From contig OY783200.1 in NCBI GenBank assembly GCA_963678675.1, positions 7,638,501-7,702,500 on the forward strand: a stretch of 64,000 nucleotides of DNA, in the 5' to 3' direction. The translations under genes and the position numbers were made by a program. The DNA comes from Xiphydria camelus (taxonomy: Eukaryota; Arthropoda; Insecta; Hymenoptera; Xiphydriidae). Positions within the stretch are counted from its first letter, which is position 1. Every line of letters begins with the position of its first letter. Shown here piece after piece: positions 45,315-55,763 of this stretch. Under the pieces are notes generated by a model. That model was not told the DNA's origin. It searched no databases and was given only the letters and a program-made list of their open reading frames with translations.

Positions 45315-46112
45315 ATGTCAGGTGAGTTTGCACCTACTTCCTCTCTCCTATTGCGAGGTCAACATTTACCTATACTGCTAATCACGCCACATCCTCCCCT
45401 TTTTTCCACAAAACTCATAACGGCCACCGAGGTGAGGTCGTCCTCGTAGGTGACGGTGCCGTGGGCAAAACATGTCTGCTAAACATTTTTAGCAAGGGCC
45501 ACTTCCTCGAGGACTACAAGTCCACGACATTCGAGGATTACGACGCCGTTATTAAAGTGGACGATAAACAGGTGCGTTGACGTTGTGCAAATGTGTTTGC
45601 TCGAGTCGCTGGCTCCATAAATAATTATCTAATCATTGTCACCGCAATAGGTAAAACTCGTCCTGTTTGACACGGCTGGACAGGAGAACTTCCACACGTT
45701 GCGCCCGCCCGCTACTCGAACACGAATATGATCCTGCTATGCTACCCTATCGGCAATCGGAGATCCTTTAACAACGTTTGGGAGAAGTGGACGACAGAAA
45801 TCAAAGAATACCTCCCGAATGTCCCCATCATCCTGGTGGGGACAAAAATTGATATGCGAGATGATCGCAAACTGACCAAAGAACTCGGAAAAAATAACGA
45901 GGACTGGAGGTACCTTAACCCTCCGTTAGTGTGCTGGGGTCTGACAGACCCTAGAGAATATACTTGTGTGAAATGAGTGCTAAAAATAAAAAAAAATGGA
46001 CACGCCTTAGTTAAGAACTATTTTTTAATGGGGTCTGTGAGACCCCACCCCACACTGGTAAAGTAACTTTTTTTCACCACACTAACGGAGGGTTAAATAT
46101 CAGAAGGGATGA
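45315..46112 (+). pseudogene. Rho-family small GTPase, disrupted
   Basis: Exon 1 is ATGTCAG (45315-45321) before GTGAGT. Exon 2, 45432-45571, gives [20 protein letters not shown] (P-loop) and [11 protein letters not shown] (switch I). Exon 3 from 45651 gives VKLVLFDTAGQEN (G3), a frameshift near 45705, then KWTTEIKEYLPNVPIILVGT, followed by KID (G4). Motifs and spacing fit the Rho/Rac/Cdc42 family, with TKxD at G4. A TTAA MITE (45919-46092) breaks it. After the MITE the frame KYQ-GMKIQ resembles the next family segment and is then cut by a TA|CAGTCGTCCC transposon end. The G5 motif and C-terminal prenylation box are missing. Retained introns argue against a retrocopy. Confidence 0.75.
45919..46092. 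mobile_element. 174-bp piggyBac MITE
   Basis: The ends are CCCTCCGTTAGTGTG and the exact complement, flanked by TTAA (45915-45918 and 46093-46096). The first seven bases equal those of the piggyBac element at 62572. It is inserted in the last surviving exon of the Rho-like gene. Confidence 0.9.
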
Positions 46113-47266
46113 AAATACAGTCGTCCCCCGCACTAGAGGAATTCGCACTAGTGGACTGTAATGAAGCATATCAGCCGAAAGTAAACAGTTTACTGTATAG
46201 TCTGACTGGTAAAAGAGTCGTCTTCGGGAGAGCTCGGAGCAACGTTCCCCCACTATGTGTCTTCTCCCATAAAGCGAGTTAGGTATGCGCACATCAAATT
46301 TTCGAGTATATGCACACTGGCAAAGTATTGCCGCCGCCACATGAGGTAGTCCCCTTTTTTTGAATTCTAGGTTATGGAGGAAAATTCAAATTTCTTGAAA
46401 AAATTTCTTGTTTTCTAACAGTTTCCGATTTTTTAAAGCGTTTTGACAACACAGTTATTATTCATAATTTAAAGAATCTATCATAGCTGTATGATAGAAA
46501 TGATCTTTTTTCCAATTCTCACTTGAATGAACAAATTATTCGATTGGAAAAAGTAACTAATCAAAATGACTTTGCAAAATATCCAACATCAAAAATTATC
46601 TCATACATTTCCATTAACTTTTTGATAATTTTTTCAATTAAGTGTATTTTTGGAAGTTAATAAGGGTGAAATTATATGAAATTCTTACTGCATACAAAAA
46701 AATAATAATAAAGATCTACCAAGCAAATATCCAAATTCAAAGTGAAGATCGTTCATATTAGAAACAGGAAAGGAGAAAGAGAATTTATGTTTCTTCTCTC
46801 TCTCTTTACAGAAGAATATAGGCTTATTGTGAATGTATTTTCCGATAATAAGAAGGATAGGATTGAAGCTCTACTCTACAGTAAAGGAGTTGATAGAGGC
46901 GCGGTGAAAAAAAAAACTTAATTAGACATTCCTAATTCATATTCTTACGTATGAACAAGAAGAAAGTAAATTCTTTATTAAAAGGGAGTATCTAGGAAAT
47001 TCTTATTCAAAGTGAAGAACACAGTTATTATTTATGGCTGAAAATTTTACTACATCAAATTTATTAAATATTGGATGAATAAGCAAGATGATGCATTGAA
47101 ACAATGGTATTTTTTATTTTCCTTCCACGGCTGATTTGATGAAGAAAAAGAAAGAGGAGTGTTACTGCATGAAAAACCTGATTCATTGTATTACTTATAT
47201 CACTTATAACTTTTATCGTTTAGCATTAATCAAAAAAATTTAATGTGTCTGATATTGGTTCAATTA
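46112..47266. other. transposon end and AT-rich sequence
   Basis: It starts with CAGTCGTCCCCCGCACTAG just after TA, resembling a Tigger/pogo-type terminus; no matching right end was found. From 46380 the sequence is AT-rich with weak internal repeats (AACACAGTTATTATT at 46447 and 47028; TTCAAAGTGAAGA at 46734 and 47010). No gene was recognised. Confidence 0.4.
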
Positions 47267-47614
47267 TCAGCGATGAATATCAGTATTCATTATTAAATTA
47301 TGGCATTTTTCATCATCTATTAAAATTCTCAAAGGGCGAGAATCACCATGCATTTCTTTGACTTCCTGAGCTCTTTCGATGAATCTTGAATTGATAAGGC
47401 TCCCGCCATACACATCCAATACTGAAACTCGATTGCTTCTTTCGAATAATTCGATTATTGTGTCATCGGTGATAAAGATGCAATTGACCATTGCAACGTA
47501 TTCCAGTGCTCTCAAATATTTTATATATTTTACAGTGATTCTTGCATAGTTTACGTGCAATTTTCTCAAGTGCTGAAGACTCGACAGCTGCCAAATATTC
47601 TCATCAGTGAGTGT
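47267..47614 (-). CDS. leucine-rich-repeat-like terminal exon
   Basis: An acceptor (CCTAG) precedes an exon reading TLTDENIWQLSSLQHLRKL, then LRALEYVAMVNCIFITDDTI, VSVLDVYGGSLINSRFIERA and a hydrophilic end to the stop at 47267. The regular Leu spacing with DDTIIELFERS resembles the repeat pattern of F-box/LRR proteins. No upstream exon was found in the next 600 bases, where transposon sequence begins. It may be the 3' end of a host gene or a repeat-borne fragment; I do not recognise the exact protein. Confidence 0.45.
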   Translation of the reverse strand, partial: TLTDENIWQLSSLQHLRKLHVNYARITVKYIKYLRALEYVAMVNCIFITDDTIIELFERSNRVSVLDVYGGSLINSRFIERAQEVKEMHGDSRPLRILIDDEKCHNLIMNTDIHR

Positions 47615-47639
47615 CTAGGAATCTAAAAGTTAAAGCATA

Positions 47640-48222
47640 TTTTTGATGTGTAAACATCTTAAGGCGCGTCCTGACTGAGTCGACATTTTCAGTCGACAGA
47701 GTCGATCGACACTTTCGACTAGAGTTTGTCGACTAGATTTTGTTGATCGACATTATTGTCGGTAAACGTCAAAGGGTAGTCGAGTCGAACGCAGTGTGAG
47801 CGTTCCACTCCGGCCGGTTATAATCCTTAAAATCGGCCTGGGTACGCAAGGGATTGACCGGGGACCGTAATTCGGATCCCCCGGTTCGTCCTCTCGACAC
47901 AGAGGAAATGCCTCCGTTTCGGGAAAAACCTCGCACGCAGCTGCATGCCAATTTTTTTCCAACAAATATTCAAATTCACTTTCCGACATCCGAAAAAAGT
48001 TTCTGAATCCACCGTTACATCTATATTCAAGATTCAATATATGTCGATATCATCTCTTTTTAAATTTTCTATTAGATTACTGCCACTATACCGATTTCTA
48101 CTTTCAAGACTTGGTCGAACCCAAAATTTTCTTATACATAGTTTCTTTTTTTTAGACGCGATAATGACGAAAGCAGCATACCTAAGCAATAATGGTGTCA
48201 TCTTCATCAAACATTTCGATTT
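47640..48222 (-). pseudogene. Harbinger transposase N-terminal fragment
   Basis: In shifting minus-strand frames the order is RYAAFVIIASKKKK, KFWVRPSLESRNRYSG, NLEYRCNGGFRNFFRMSESE and FEYLLEKIGMQLRA. The FRNFFRMS motif is diagnostic of HARBI1-like proteins. The region 47645-47830 with repeated TCGAC boxes (GAGTCGACATTTTCAGTCGA) may be an element end, but no partner was seen. No catalytic part is present. Confidence 0.6.
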
Positions 48223-48499
48223 CGACTGGTAGACAACTAAACATTTCTGTTTACTGGGTATGGACGGGCTGCCCCGGTACGTCGAGCGTCATCGCACCGC
48301 TGCCGGAACAATACGCTCCGTTAGTGATGACGTCACGGCAGCCATCTTGGTCAGCCAGGTTTCCAAACAAACCGGCGAGCCGTGTATTTTCTTATGTGGG
48401 AGTTAGAAAGATTGCGAATTAAAATATTTATCCGGTGTATTTAACGGAAGAAAAGGTACGTACCATTAAGCGCCTTCATTACACTAACGTTTTCACTTA

Positions 48500-49980
48500 G
48501 GGGGAAGTCCCCTAAGCCCGGACGGCTCCTAAGGCCGGACAGTGTTTGAATCAGTGCGAAAAAGAGCGCGCCAATTTATTACTTGTGCCGCGGTTAGAAA
48601 GCTTCAACACTTTGTGAAATTCTCAAAGCCATCCAAAGAGAAGCCTGTGCTTTTGATCCTTGACGGCCATAGCAGTCACAAAGATCTTGCTGTTATAAGT
48701 TACGCAAAAGAAAACTACGTGCACATGTTAAGCACCCCACCACACACGACCCGCAAACTGCAGCCCTTAGACAGGGTTTTTATGAAGCCGTTCAAAGACG
48801 CATATTTTGAGGCCTGTGGGTTGTGGATGAGGGCAAACTCTGGTGCAAGAATAACAGAATATGAAATAGCTGCAATGGTGTCGCAAGCTTTCACTCGCGT
48901 TGCACGTTTGGATATAGCAAAATCTGGATTTCAATGTACCGGAATTTTGCCTCTGAATCCAAATATTTTCACAGATTTAGATTTTCAGCCATCAGCTGTA
49001 ACTGACGTACCTATGCAATTTAATACTGAACTTCACCATCAGCTTTCAGGAGCTGAAGTAAACCTTAGCAATGACGCCAATACGAGTACACTCGAAGATC
49101 TACCTCAGGAGTCTTTCGACGTCAATGAAAAAGAGAATATTGATACTCAACCGTCAACCAGCAAAGCAATTGTCAGTGTAATCCATCAGCTATCACCTGT
49201 TCCAAGCGCTGCGGCAAAGAGAGCCGTGAGTCGACGACGGAAAGCTGAGAAAAGTGAGATTTTAACATCCTCCCCTTATAAAAATGCACTCATTGAAAAT
49301 AAGGCAACAAAGGCCAAACCTCCTGTACTTAAAATAAAACAACTAAAAGGCAAGAAAACTAACGACCCGACTAAAATAAAAAGGAGCAAAAAATCGACTG
49401 TAACTTCAAAGACAGCGATATCTCTAACATCAAAATCATCAACATCAGTGACTGAAAATGCAACAACTTGTTTGATCTGCCAAGAAGATAATGATGAAGA
49501 TTGGATTTGCTGTCAAGCTTGCAATCAGTGGGCTCATGAAGCGTGTGCTGATGTTGAAGAGGGCTCAGTTAGCTACATTTGTGATTTTTGCAGGTTTCAA
49601 AATTAAAGATTTGTGATTGTATAGAAAATGTTCCTGATTATAGCCAAAGTTTATTAGAATTAAGATGAGTTTTCATTATTAATAGTTGATTTGTTCTATT
49701 GTAATAGATACTGTTACGAATTGTTTGTTAAAATAATTTTTAAATCTAAAAATAAACGAAAACTTGGCTGTCCGGATTTAGGGGACCTTTTTGAAAACGT
49801 CCTTTTTTCTATATTAAATATTCCTTAGTATCTACTACATTTAAAGTAACATTTGAGACTGCTGATATATATGTGTTGATTAAGGATATAGTTGAGAGCT
49901 TATTAAAGTGAAATAACAAAATTAGACTATTACATGATTTTTTTTATTCCTTAAGTGTCCGGTTCTCGGGGACCTCCCCC
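48500..49980 (+). mobile_element. pogo-type element, internally deleted, 1.48 kb
   Basis: The left end GGGGGAAGTCCCCTAAG...CCGGAC and the right end, complemented, GGGGGAGGTCCCCGAGAA..CCGGAC are flanked by TA (48498-48499 and 49981-49982). A second GTCCGG box lies inside each end. The coding part starts directly after the left terminus in the middle of the DDE domain, so about half of the transposase has been deleted. Confidence 0.8.
48542..49606 (+). pseudogene. pogo transposase C-terminal half with PHD-like finger
   Basis: About 350 codons open without an ATG. The DDE part keeps PVLLILDGHSSHKDL (second Asp), LSTPPHTTRKLQPLD (third acidic position) and a GFQCTGILPLNPNIF motif, as in pogo/Jerky/Tigger proteins. 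A Ser/Lys-rich linker follows, then CLICQEDNDEDWICCQACNQ and WAHEACADVEEG..YICDFC, a C4HC3 PHD-like zinc finger, as found in a group of insect pogo elements. The helix-turn-helix and first Asp are missing, so it cannot be an active transposase. Confidence 0.8.
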
Positions 49981-49982
49981 TA

Positions 49983-50255
49983 CTAGTATTTAGCAACAAT
50001 GCTATATAGTGTAATAATTTGCCGAAAATGTTCGCGTATACATAACCTTAAATTTGTAACTGTCACCAAACGTAATTATAAACGAATGTATTCATATATG
50101 CACACTTTTTTTGATATCTAAAAATAGTAATAATCATCGAAAACATCGGAATTTTGCGGTTAAATAAACCTAATATTGTTTTTTCCGCGATAAAAAACAA
50201 CCACAGATAGGTTAAATAGTATGTGTAATTTGTAGTTATTTTTATCCTTGAGGTG
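49983..50255. other. no gene; upstream of the SWIM-YqaJ gene
   Basis: AT-rich sequence with no recognisable motif; possibly the 5' region of the next gene. Confidence 0.35.
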
Positions 50256-50260
50256 CATGA

Positions 50261-51598
50261 ATGGCTGAGAAGCGAGTAATTTCTTTCTCGTGCATTGCTG
50301 ATTTTTTTAAAGACAGCAGCAAGCAGTTACGCCGAGGTGAAAACTCATACTCGCGAGTGGCAACGTCGTTGAAGGAGCTTTCAATGCCGAACTGCAGCCT
50401 GCGATATTGAAAGGGAAAGTTCGAGCGAGTATGAAGGATAGGAGCTACAACGTCCAGGTAAACGCATGCACGCTTGATTCCATTCGTTTTGAATATAAAT
50501 ATTCATATCTTTTTTATAGCTATCAATAGACGCAGAGGATGGCATAATCGCCGCAGAGTGCTCCTGTCCAAGAGGTCAGCTGATATGTCATCATATGGCA
50601 GCTCTAGGTATCTTCGGACACCATAATTTCAGCGTGACTGACAAAGCTTGCACGTGGAGTGCACAAAGATCTACCAATGAAGATGTCAAAACTATCAACG
50701 ATACCCTCCGAAACAAGAAAAATACTGTGCAGTGGAACGACGAGCTACTGACGAAGAAATTGCAGCCTTCATCGACAAATTAGACGAGCCTGTTGGTTTT
50801 ACGTGGCTACTTCAGCCGGAGCCATCTAATGAAGTGTTAGAATTAGTAACTCCTATAGAGGACATAATTTTCTGTCGAGAGTATTTGGATGCTGTAGACA
50901 AGGACGCGTATTTTATGCAAAAGTGTGCAATAACCAGCGATAAAATAGTTCAGGTAGCGGCTGTCACATTGGGTCAGTGCAAAAACGAGAACTGGTTGGT
51001 ATGCAGGAAACACCGTTTAACCGCGAGTCATTTTGGGGCAGTTTTGGCAGCCTGCAAAAGAAATCGTTTTCCGCCCTCGCTTATTCGATCCCTTTTGGAA
51101 GATTTTAATCTAGACTCGGTAAGAGCTGTACAATGGGGGCGAGCGAATGAAAAACAGGCTCTAAAACCATTTTCGTCAGCGACGAATTTGAAAGTTACTT
51201 CTACTGGACTGTGGCTGCACGAATCCGGATTTTTGGGGGCTAGTCCCGATGGGCTTGTTTGTAATAACAGTATATAGTAGAAGTCAAATGCCCTTACAAG
51301 TTCCGAAATTCCAGTTTGCGAGAAGAAATCGGTAGTAAGAAGAGCTACATCATATTCAAAAATACTGATGGGCGTACAGACGTAAACAAGGAACATAATT
51401 ATTGGCATCAAATCCAGGGACAGCTGCATATCTTGAACAAAAATATTTGTTTCCTCGTCGTATGGACTCCAGCAAAATGCGAAATTGTGCCAATTCAGCG
51501 TGACGAACAGTGGGGAGTTAATATTGATATTTTAAAGAATTTCTATCTTAAGCGTTTTGTACCCTATTTGAGAGGTGTTGGAGAGAATTGTGAATCTT
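50261..51598 (+). pseudogene. SWIM zinc finger and YqaJ-type nuclease gene
   Basis: ATG 50261 (MAEKRVISFSCIADFFK) leads to a segment that must change frame near 50370 to reach AILKGKVRASMKDRSYNVQ and the donor at 50458. Exon 2 from 50520 has CSCPRGQLICHHMAAL, a SWIM finger (CxC...CxH). Later KHRLTASHFGAVLAACK, VRAVQWGRANEKQA, GFLGASPDGLV and VEVKCPYKF give the YqaJ/lambda-exonuclease-like core with the D...E-x-K signature. A stop near 51277 (NNSI, TAG) precedes VEVKCPYKF, and the frame also changes near 50765. The stop codon at 51598-51600 overlaps the Harbinger insertion site. Such genes are repeated in insect genomes and look transposon-borne; the role is not established. Confidence 0.7.
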
Positions 51599-51780
51599 AA
51601 GCCGGTGTCAGACGACAATAGTAGCTTTCATAAAAGTAACTATTATAACAGCGCCTCACATGTACTATTACGTCTAACCATGAAACTGTGTAATAGTTGA
51701 ACTAGTATAACAGAAACTCGTACGAGTAGGAATCGCTCTACTCTTCGTGATAGTGAATGACCGGAACTGCGAAAGAAAAT

Positions 51781-53701
51781 GGCGGAAAGTGAGGATTTCG
51801 AGACGCGTACTCCGCAAAAAATAATTTTCAATAATGAGGCAATGTTACATTTTATTGATTTGTACAAAAAACATGAATGCTTATGGAATCCACGGTTGGA
51901 TGATTACAAAAAACATGAAAGAAGGAAGAATGCTATCCGCAAAATAGCTCTAGATATGGGTGTTCCAGAAGAGTTCGTTAAGAAGAAGATACAAAGTTTG
52001 CGGTCGACGTATATACAAGAAAAAAAGAAAATCGACGAAAGTAAAAGTACCGGAACGGGTACTGATGAAGTGTATACCCCTTCGCTGTTTTGGTATCACG
52101 AGCTAGATTTTCTACAAGACGTTATAGTGCCACGAAAAACCTCTCCAAATTGGCCTAAGAATGCACCAGTAAGTAATAATTTGGTATAGTTTTATTTATT
52201 ATTTCGTCACACCTTTTATTAGTAAATATTATTATTTGTGTGTTGTTTAAATTCTAAACTAAAACATAATTATATTTTAGTTTTTGATATAATCAAAACA
52301 ACCTAACGTACAACCTAATTAACCTCAATCTTATCTTGTCGAACATTATCTTAAATTAAATTTGTTGCCACTGAAAAGAAATTTCGCCTGCGTTACAACA
52401 ATAATTAGCCAATTGATCACGGATTTCACGTGCAGATTTTGATGAGAAATTGCTACCCATGTGCTGTAGACTTGTTAACTTGTCTTGATTTGTACAATTG
52501 TTTACTTCAACGCTGCAATAGCTAGATTGTTTTACACGCAAATAATTGTGTAAAACACAACATGTTTTAACTATAATATCAGTGTTCGCCAGAGATACTT
52601 CCATAGTTCTTCTTAGGATACGAAATCTACTGCCCATTATGCCGAAGGCATTTTCGACAACTCGTCTAGCCCTGCAGATTCTGTAATTAAATACTCTTTC
52701 CTGTACTGATAACTTTTTGGCTCTTGGATAGGGTTTCATAAGATTATTGCTCAATGAAAACGTATCATCTCCTATTAAAAAGTATGGAATATTTGTATCA
52801 GTTCCTCGTAATGTGGATGGCTGCGGAATATTTAATTCGTTTCCAGTATTCAAAGCATTATATAAAGTACTATTTTTGTACACGCCACCATCAGAAATAC
52901 GTCCATTGCATCCCACATCTATATAAACAAATTTATAATGAGCATCTACCACAGCTAACAGTACAATACTGTGAAACCCTTTATAATTGAAAAACATAGA
53001 TCCTTCATTGGGTGGGGCAGTAATAGCTACATGTTTTCCGTCTATAGCCCCCAAGACGTGTGGAAAATTCCAGTTCTTCAAATTTTTTTGAAATATCTAA
53101 CCACTCATCTTGTGTCGATGGCACCTGTAAGAAAACAAGAAAACTATCAATTTTTTCTTTTTTTCTAGGCAACAATTGTCAGCGAGATAAGAATCAATCC
53201 TCTCGCAAAAAGCCAGCAGCCAGGTACTTCAAAAACGTTTGTTACACCTGCGGTACAGCCTGCGGATTCTCGACTTAAGAAAAAAAGAAAAATGACCAGT
53301 GAGTCTGAACCATTGGAAGACATAGCTCTAAAAACGGCTATAGAAAATTTTACACAAATTGCACATCAAAATGATGAATTTGAAGCTTTTGGAACTTCCG
53401 TTGCTGCTCAATTACGTGCTTTACCAGAGATTGATGCTCTTAACCTTCAAATGGAGTTACAACAATTAATCACACGAAAACGTATACAAGCTCTCAGAAA
53501 AACTCCATCTGTATCGTCTCTCTACACAAGTAATGAACATTCGAGTAACCAGTCGCCAGTTTCGGGTAATGATCAAACTTCAGCAATGCAGTCTCCCTAC
53601 TCAAGTAATGAATCATCTTCAGAATATGATCAGCACCGGGATATATTAAGTGAGTCAATAAGAGTTGCAGACATTAATGATTTGTATATGTACCCCTTAT
53701 G
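51781..53701 (+). CDS. Harbinger MADF/BESS-like DNA-binding protein
   Basis: Exon 1 (ATG 51781, donor CACCA|GTAAGT at about 52168) encodes a MADF/Myb-like domain: FIDLYKKHECLWNPRLDDYK, AIRKIALDMG, VKKKIQSLRSTYIQEKKKI and SLFWYHELDFL. Exon 2 starts at 53168 after TTTCTAG and joins in frame (NAP-ATIVSEIR). It has a basic stretch and a BESS-like helix pair (EAFGTSVAAQLRALPEID, QLITRKRIQAL), then a Ser-rich tail to the stop near 53701. About 308 residues, with no defect seen. In PIF/Harbinger transposons this type of protein binds the ends and takes the transposase to the nucleus and DNA. Confidence 0.75.
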
Positions 53702-54622
53702 ATTGTATAATGTAAAAGATGAACAACGACATTATTATTTTAATTGTCATTTATTTTTCCTTATTCTTAATTTACCTTCATATATTTCGGTTGTAAAGCT
53801 GTATAGATTGCGGCACAAACATGAGGAATTATAGTTGATATGGTACTTCTTCCAACTCTAGACAGATACTCCAGGGATTGGTGACTATCTCCAGTAGCTA
53901 AATAGCGCAAAGTTATTGCTACTTTAACCTTGGAGCTAATAGCATTTCTCATAACAGTGTCCTGACAGGTTATGTTTTCTCTAACCTATAACAAATGAAA
54001 TAAAAAATTCTAAATAATAGTTGATTTCGTTTGTAATTTTATTTTTTTAATGTAGTATTATGGTGCAAATAGTTCTATATCGAGGGTCAAAGTGCAGTAC
54101 CTCATAAGTGGTTGAAACTAAGCACTGATAAAATGACACATACGAGGTTATGAATTTAAAATTGTAAGCTATATGGGCAAGTTCTCAACAACGCACCAAT
54201 GTATATAGCATTAACCTTTCAATAAAAAAAAAGAATTAAATACGAAAACCCGAAAAAATGCAAATACGAGATCCTGCATTTTGACCTTCAATATGCTCAA
54301 AATATTATTAACTGCAAATTTCAAGTCAACAGCTGCAAAAATATTCTGATAACACTTACCTGTTCAAATAGCTCCAAAAATTCATCATGAGATACTCGCA
54401 AAAAATTGTGGTACTTCTTACTGTCTGCATTTAGAAGGTTAGTTAATAATATATTTTCCACGCAATGCAAATCTCTATCTAACAAAAATGGGCTAACCCA
54501 AAAACGACGAGTTTTTTTGTTTTGCATTGCTTTCAAAGCTCTTATCCTTTTTTTCTCTTTATTGCATTATAAATTATAAACACCAGTGACAACGCAGCAC
54601 TTACTCTCCTCATATTCGCCAT
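52356..54622 (-). pseudogene. HARBI1-type transposase, two A-run frameshifts
   Basis: Exon 1 runs from ATG 54622 (MANMRRVSAALSLVF) through a frame change in an A-run near 54553 to RRFWVSPFLLDRDL and FLRVSHDEFLELFEQ, with the donor at 54360. Exon 2 is 53985-53776 (MRNAISSKVKVAITLRYLAT). Exon 3 starts at 53124 (VPSTQDEWLDISKK), changes frame in an A7 run near 53090, and continues NFPHVLGAIDGKHV (first Asp), RISDGGVYKNS (second Asp) and ARRVVENAFGIM (Glu) to a stop at 52356. The full DDE triad is present. The only visible faults are the two homopolymer shifts. Confidence 0.8.
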
Positions 54623-54780
54623 TTTTAAAAATGAACTATTATAGAAGTTCTTGGTTACACTATTTACCAAAATTTCTTAATAGCTACTGCTACAGCTACT
54701 TTTATAACAGTTACTTTTATGCTACTATTATCGTCTGACGCCGGCTTTAAGAAATGTGCAATATATACTTTTATACTACG

Positions 54781-54949
54781 TATACTATCTGTCCCTTTCA
54801 ATACACGCCAGCGTTGCGGGTTGCATATCGGTTATCCGCCTTGCGCCAGACACAGGCGCCACAGGCGCATGGCCCCTGCAGCGGATCGGAGGCGTCAACC
54901 GATATGCAACCCGCTACGCTGGCGTGTATTGAAAGGGACAGATAGTATA
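54781..54949. mobile_element. 169-bp palindromic MITE
   Basis: The arms from TATACTATCTGTCCCTTTCA to its complement are about 60 bases, with one or two mismatches; the inner region (GGCGCC boxes) is also partly paired. TA flanks are likely. It lies just right of the Harbinger element. Confidence 0.75.
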
Positions 54950-54987
54950 GGGTGAGTTTGATGGCGGGGGGGGCATAGGAGACAGAA

Positions 54988-55190
54988 ATGTACAATTGTG
55001 ATAAGGTTACGTTTAGGTAAAGGAGTTATATTATGAGATATATATTTCATTAAGTTTTGTATAATAATCTGTAAAGTACTGTATATTGATGTGATAATGT
55101 TTAATTGTGATAAAGTTACGCTTAAGTGGAAGAGTTATATTACATATGTATTTCGTTAAGTTTTGTATAATAGGTATTCTATAAAGTACT
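54988..55190. repeat. tandem duplication of about 105 bp
   Basis: TTGTGATAA(G/A)GTTACG and TTAAGTTTTGTATAATA with AAAGTACT occur in the same order at 54994-55080 and 55101-55190. The two units are diverged. Confidence 0.6.
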
Positions 55191-55303
55191 ATATGAGTTG
55201 CACAATTCCAAAATGAGCATTGTCCATTCGAAGTTTGTCCTATAATCGCTAATAATATAATCGAATGGACAATGCTCATATTGGAATTGTACAACTCATA
55301 TAT
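55191..55303. mobile_element. 113-bp palindromic MITE
   Basis: TATATGAGTTGCACAATTCC pairs with GGAATTGTACAACTCATATA, and the inner ATGAGCATTGTCCATTCGA with its complement; the loop is about 30 bases. It directly follows the tandem duplication. Confidence 0.75.
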
Positions 55304-55763
55304 CGATCGGTTATATGAGTGCCATTAATATATGTATTGTGGAGGGATGAAAGAGGAAAGGCCAGAAAGGGGCATGGAATAAATATATCTATCAACTTTT
55401 ATACTACGTTGTTTACCTTATATATTTTGTAATGTACATTTTATAGCAAAGTTTCGTTTCTCATCAAGACTTATAAATAAATGCTATTACAAAAACTATA
55501 TAGTTGTTCGATTATCACCATACGTAACAGGGAAATCGTGTACAGGATATGTGCGGGGGGGGGGGGGCAAAATGTTACTCGCTCGCTAATACAATTCGTG
55601 GACTTCAATTCCGCATATCCAGGGAAAATCGATTCTAAAATGGAAGAGAGCTGTCATGTTCGAAGTTGAAATGCTGATTTGAATCACGTTTGAGGTTGAG
55701 TGATTTGGTAAGTTTAAATCAAAGTTCTTTGAATACTGTTCGGTCGCCGCGATGGTTATATTA
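55304..55763. other. no gene; G homopolymer
   Basis: AT-rich, with an uninterrupted run of about 14 G near 55553-55567. No coding similarity was seen. Confidence 0.4.

Larger units (their letters stand above)
51600..54746. mobile_element. Harbinger element, near complete, 3.15 kb
   Basis: The left end AGCCGGTGTCAGACGACAAT and the complement of the right end AGCCGGCGTCAGACGATAAT are flanked by TTA (51597-51599 and 54747-54749). Subterminal TAGTAGC and AAAAGTAACT boxes occur in both ends. It encodes a MADF/BESS-like DNA-binding protein (plus strand) and a HARBI1-type transposase (minus strand) that overlap: the plus-strand second exon lies in a transposase intron. It is inserted at the end of the SWIM-YqaJ gene. 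Confidence 0.9.

Noticed and set aside
54719..54995. Three overlapping frames near 54.8 kb
   Set aside because: All lie in the palindromic MITE and mirror each other.
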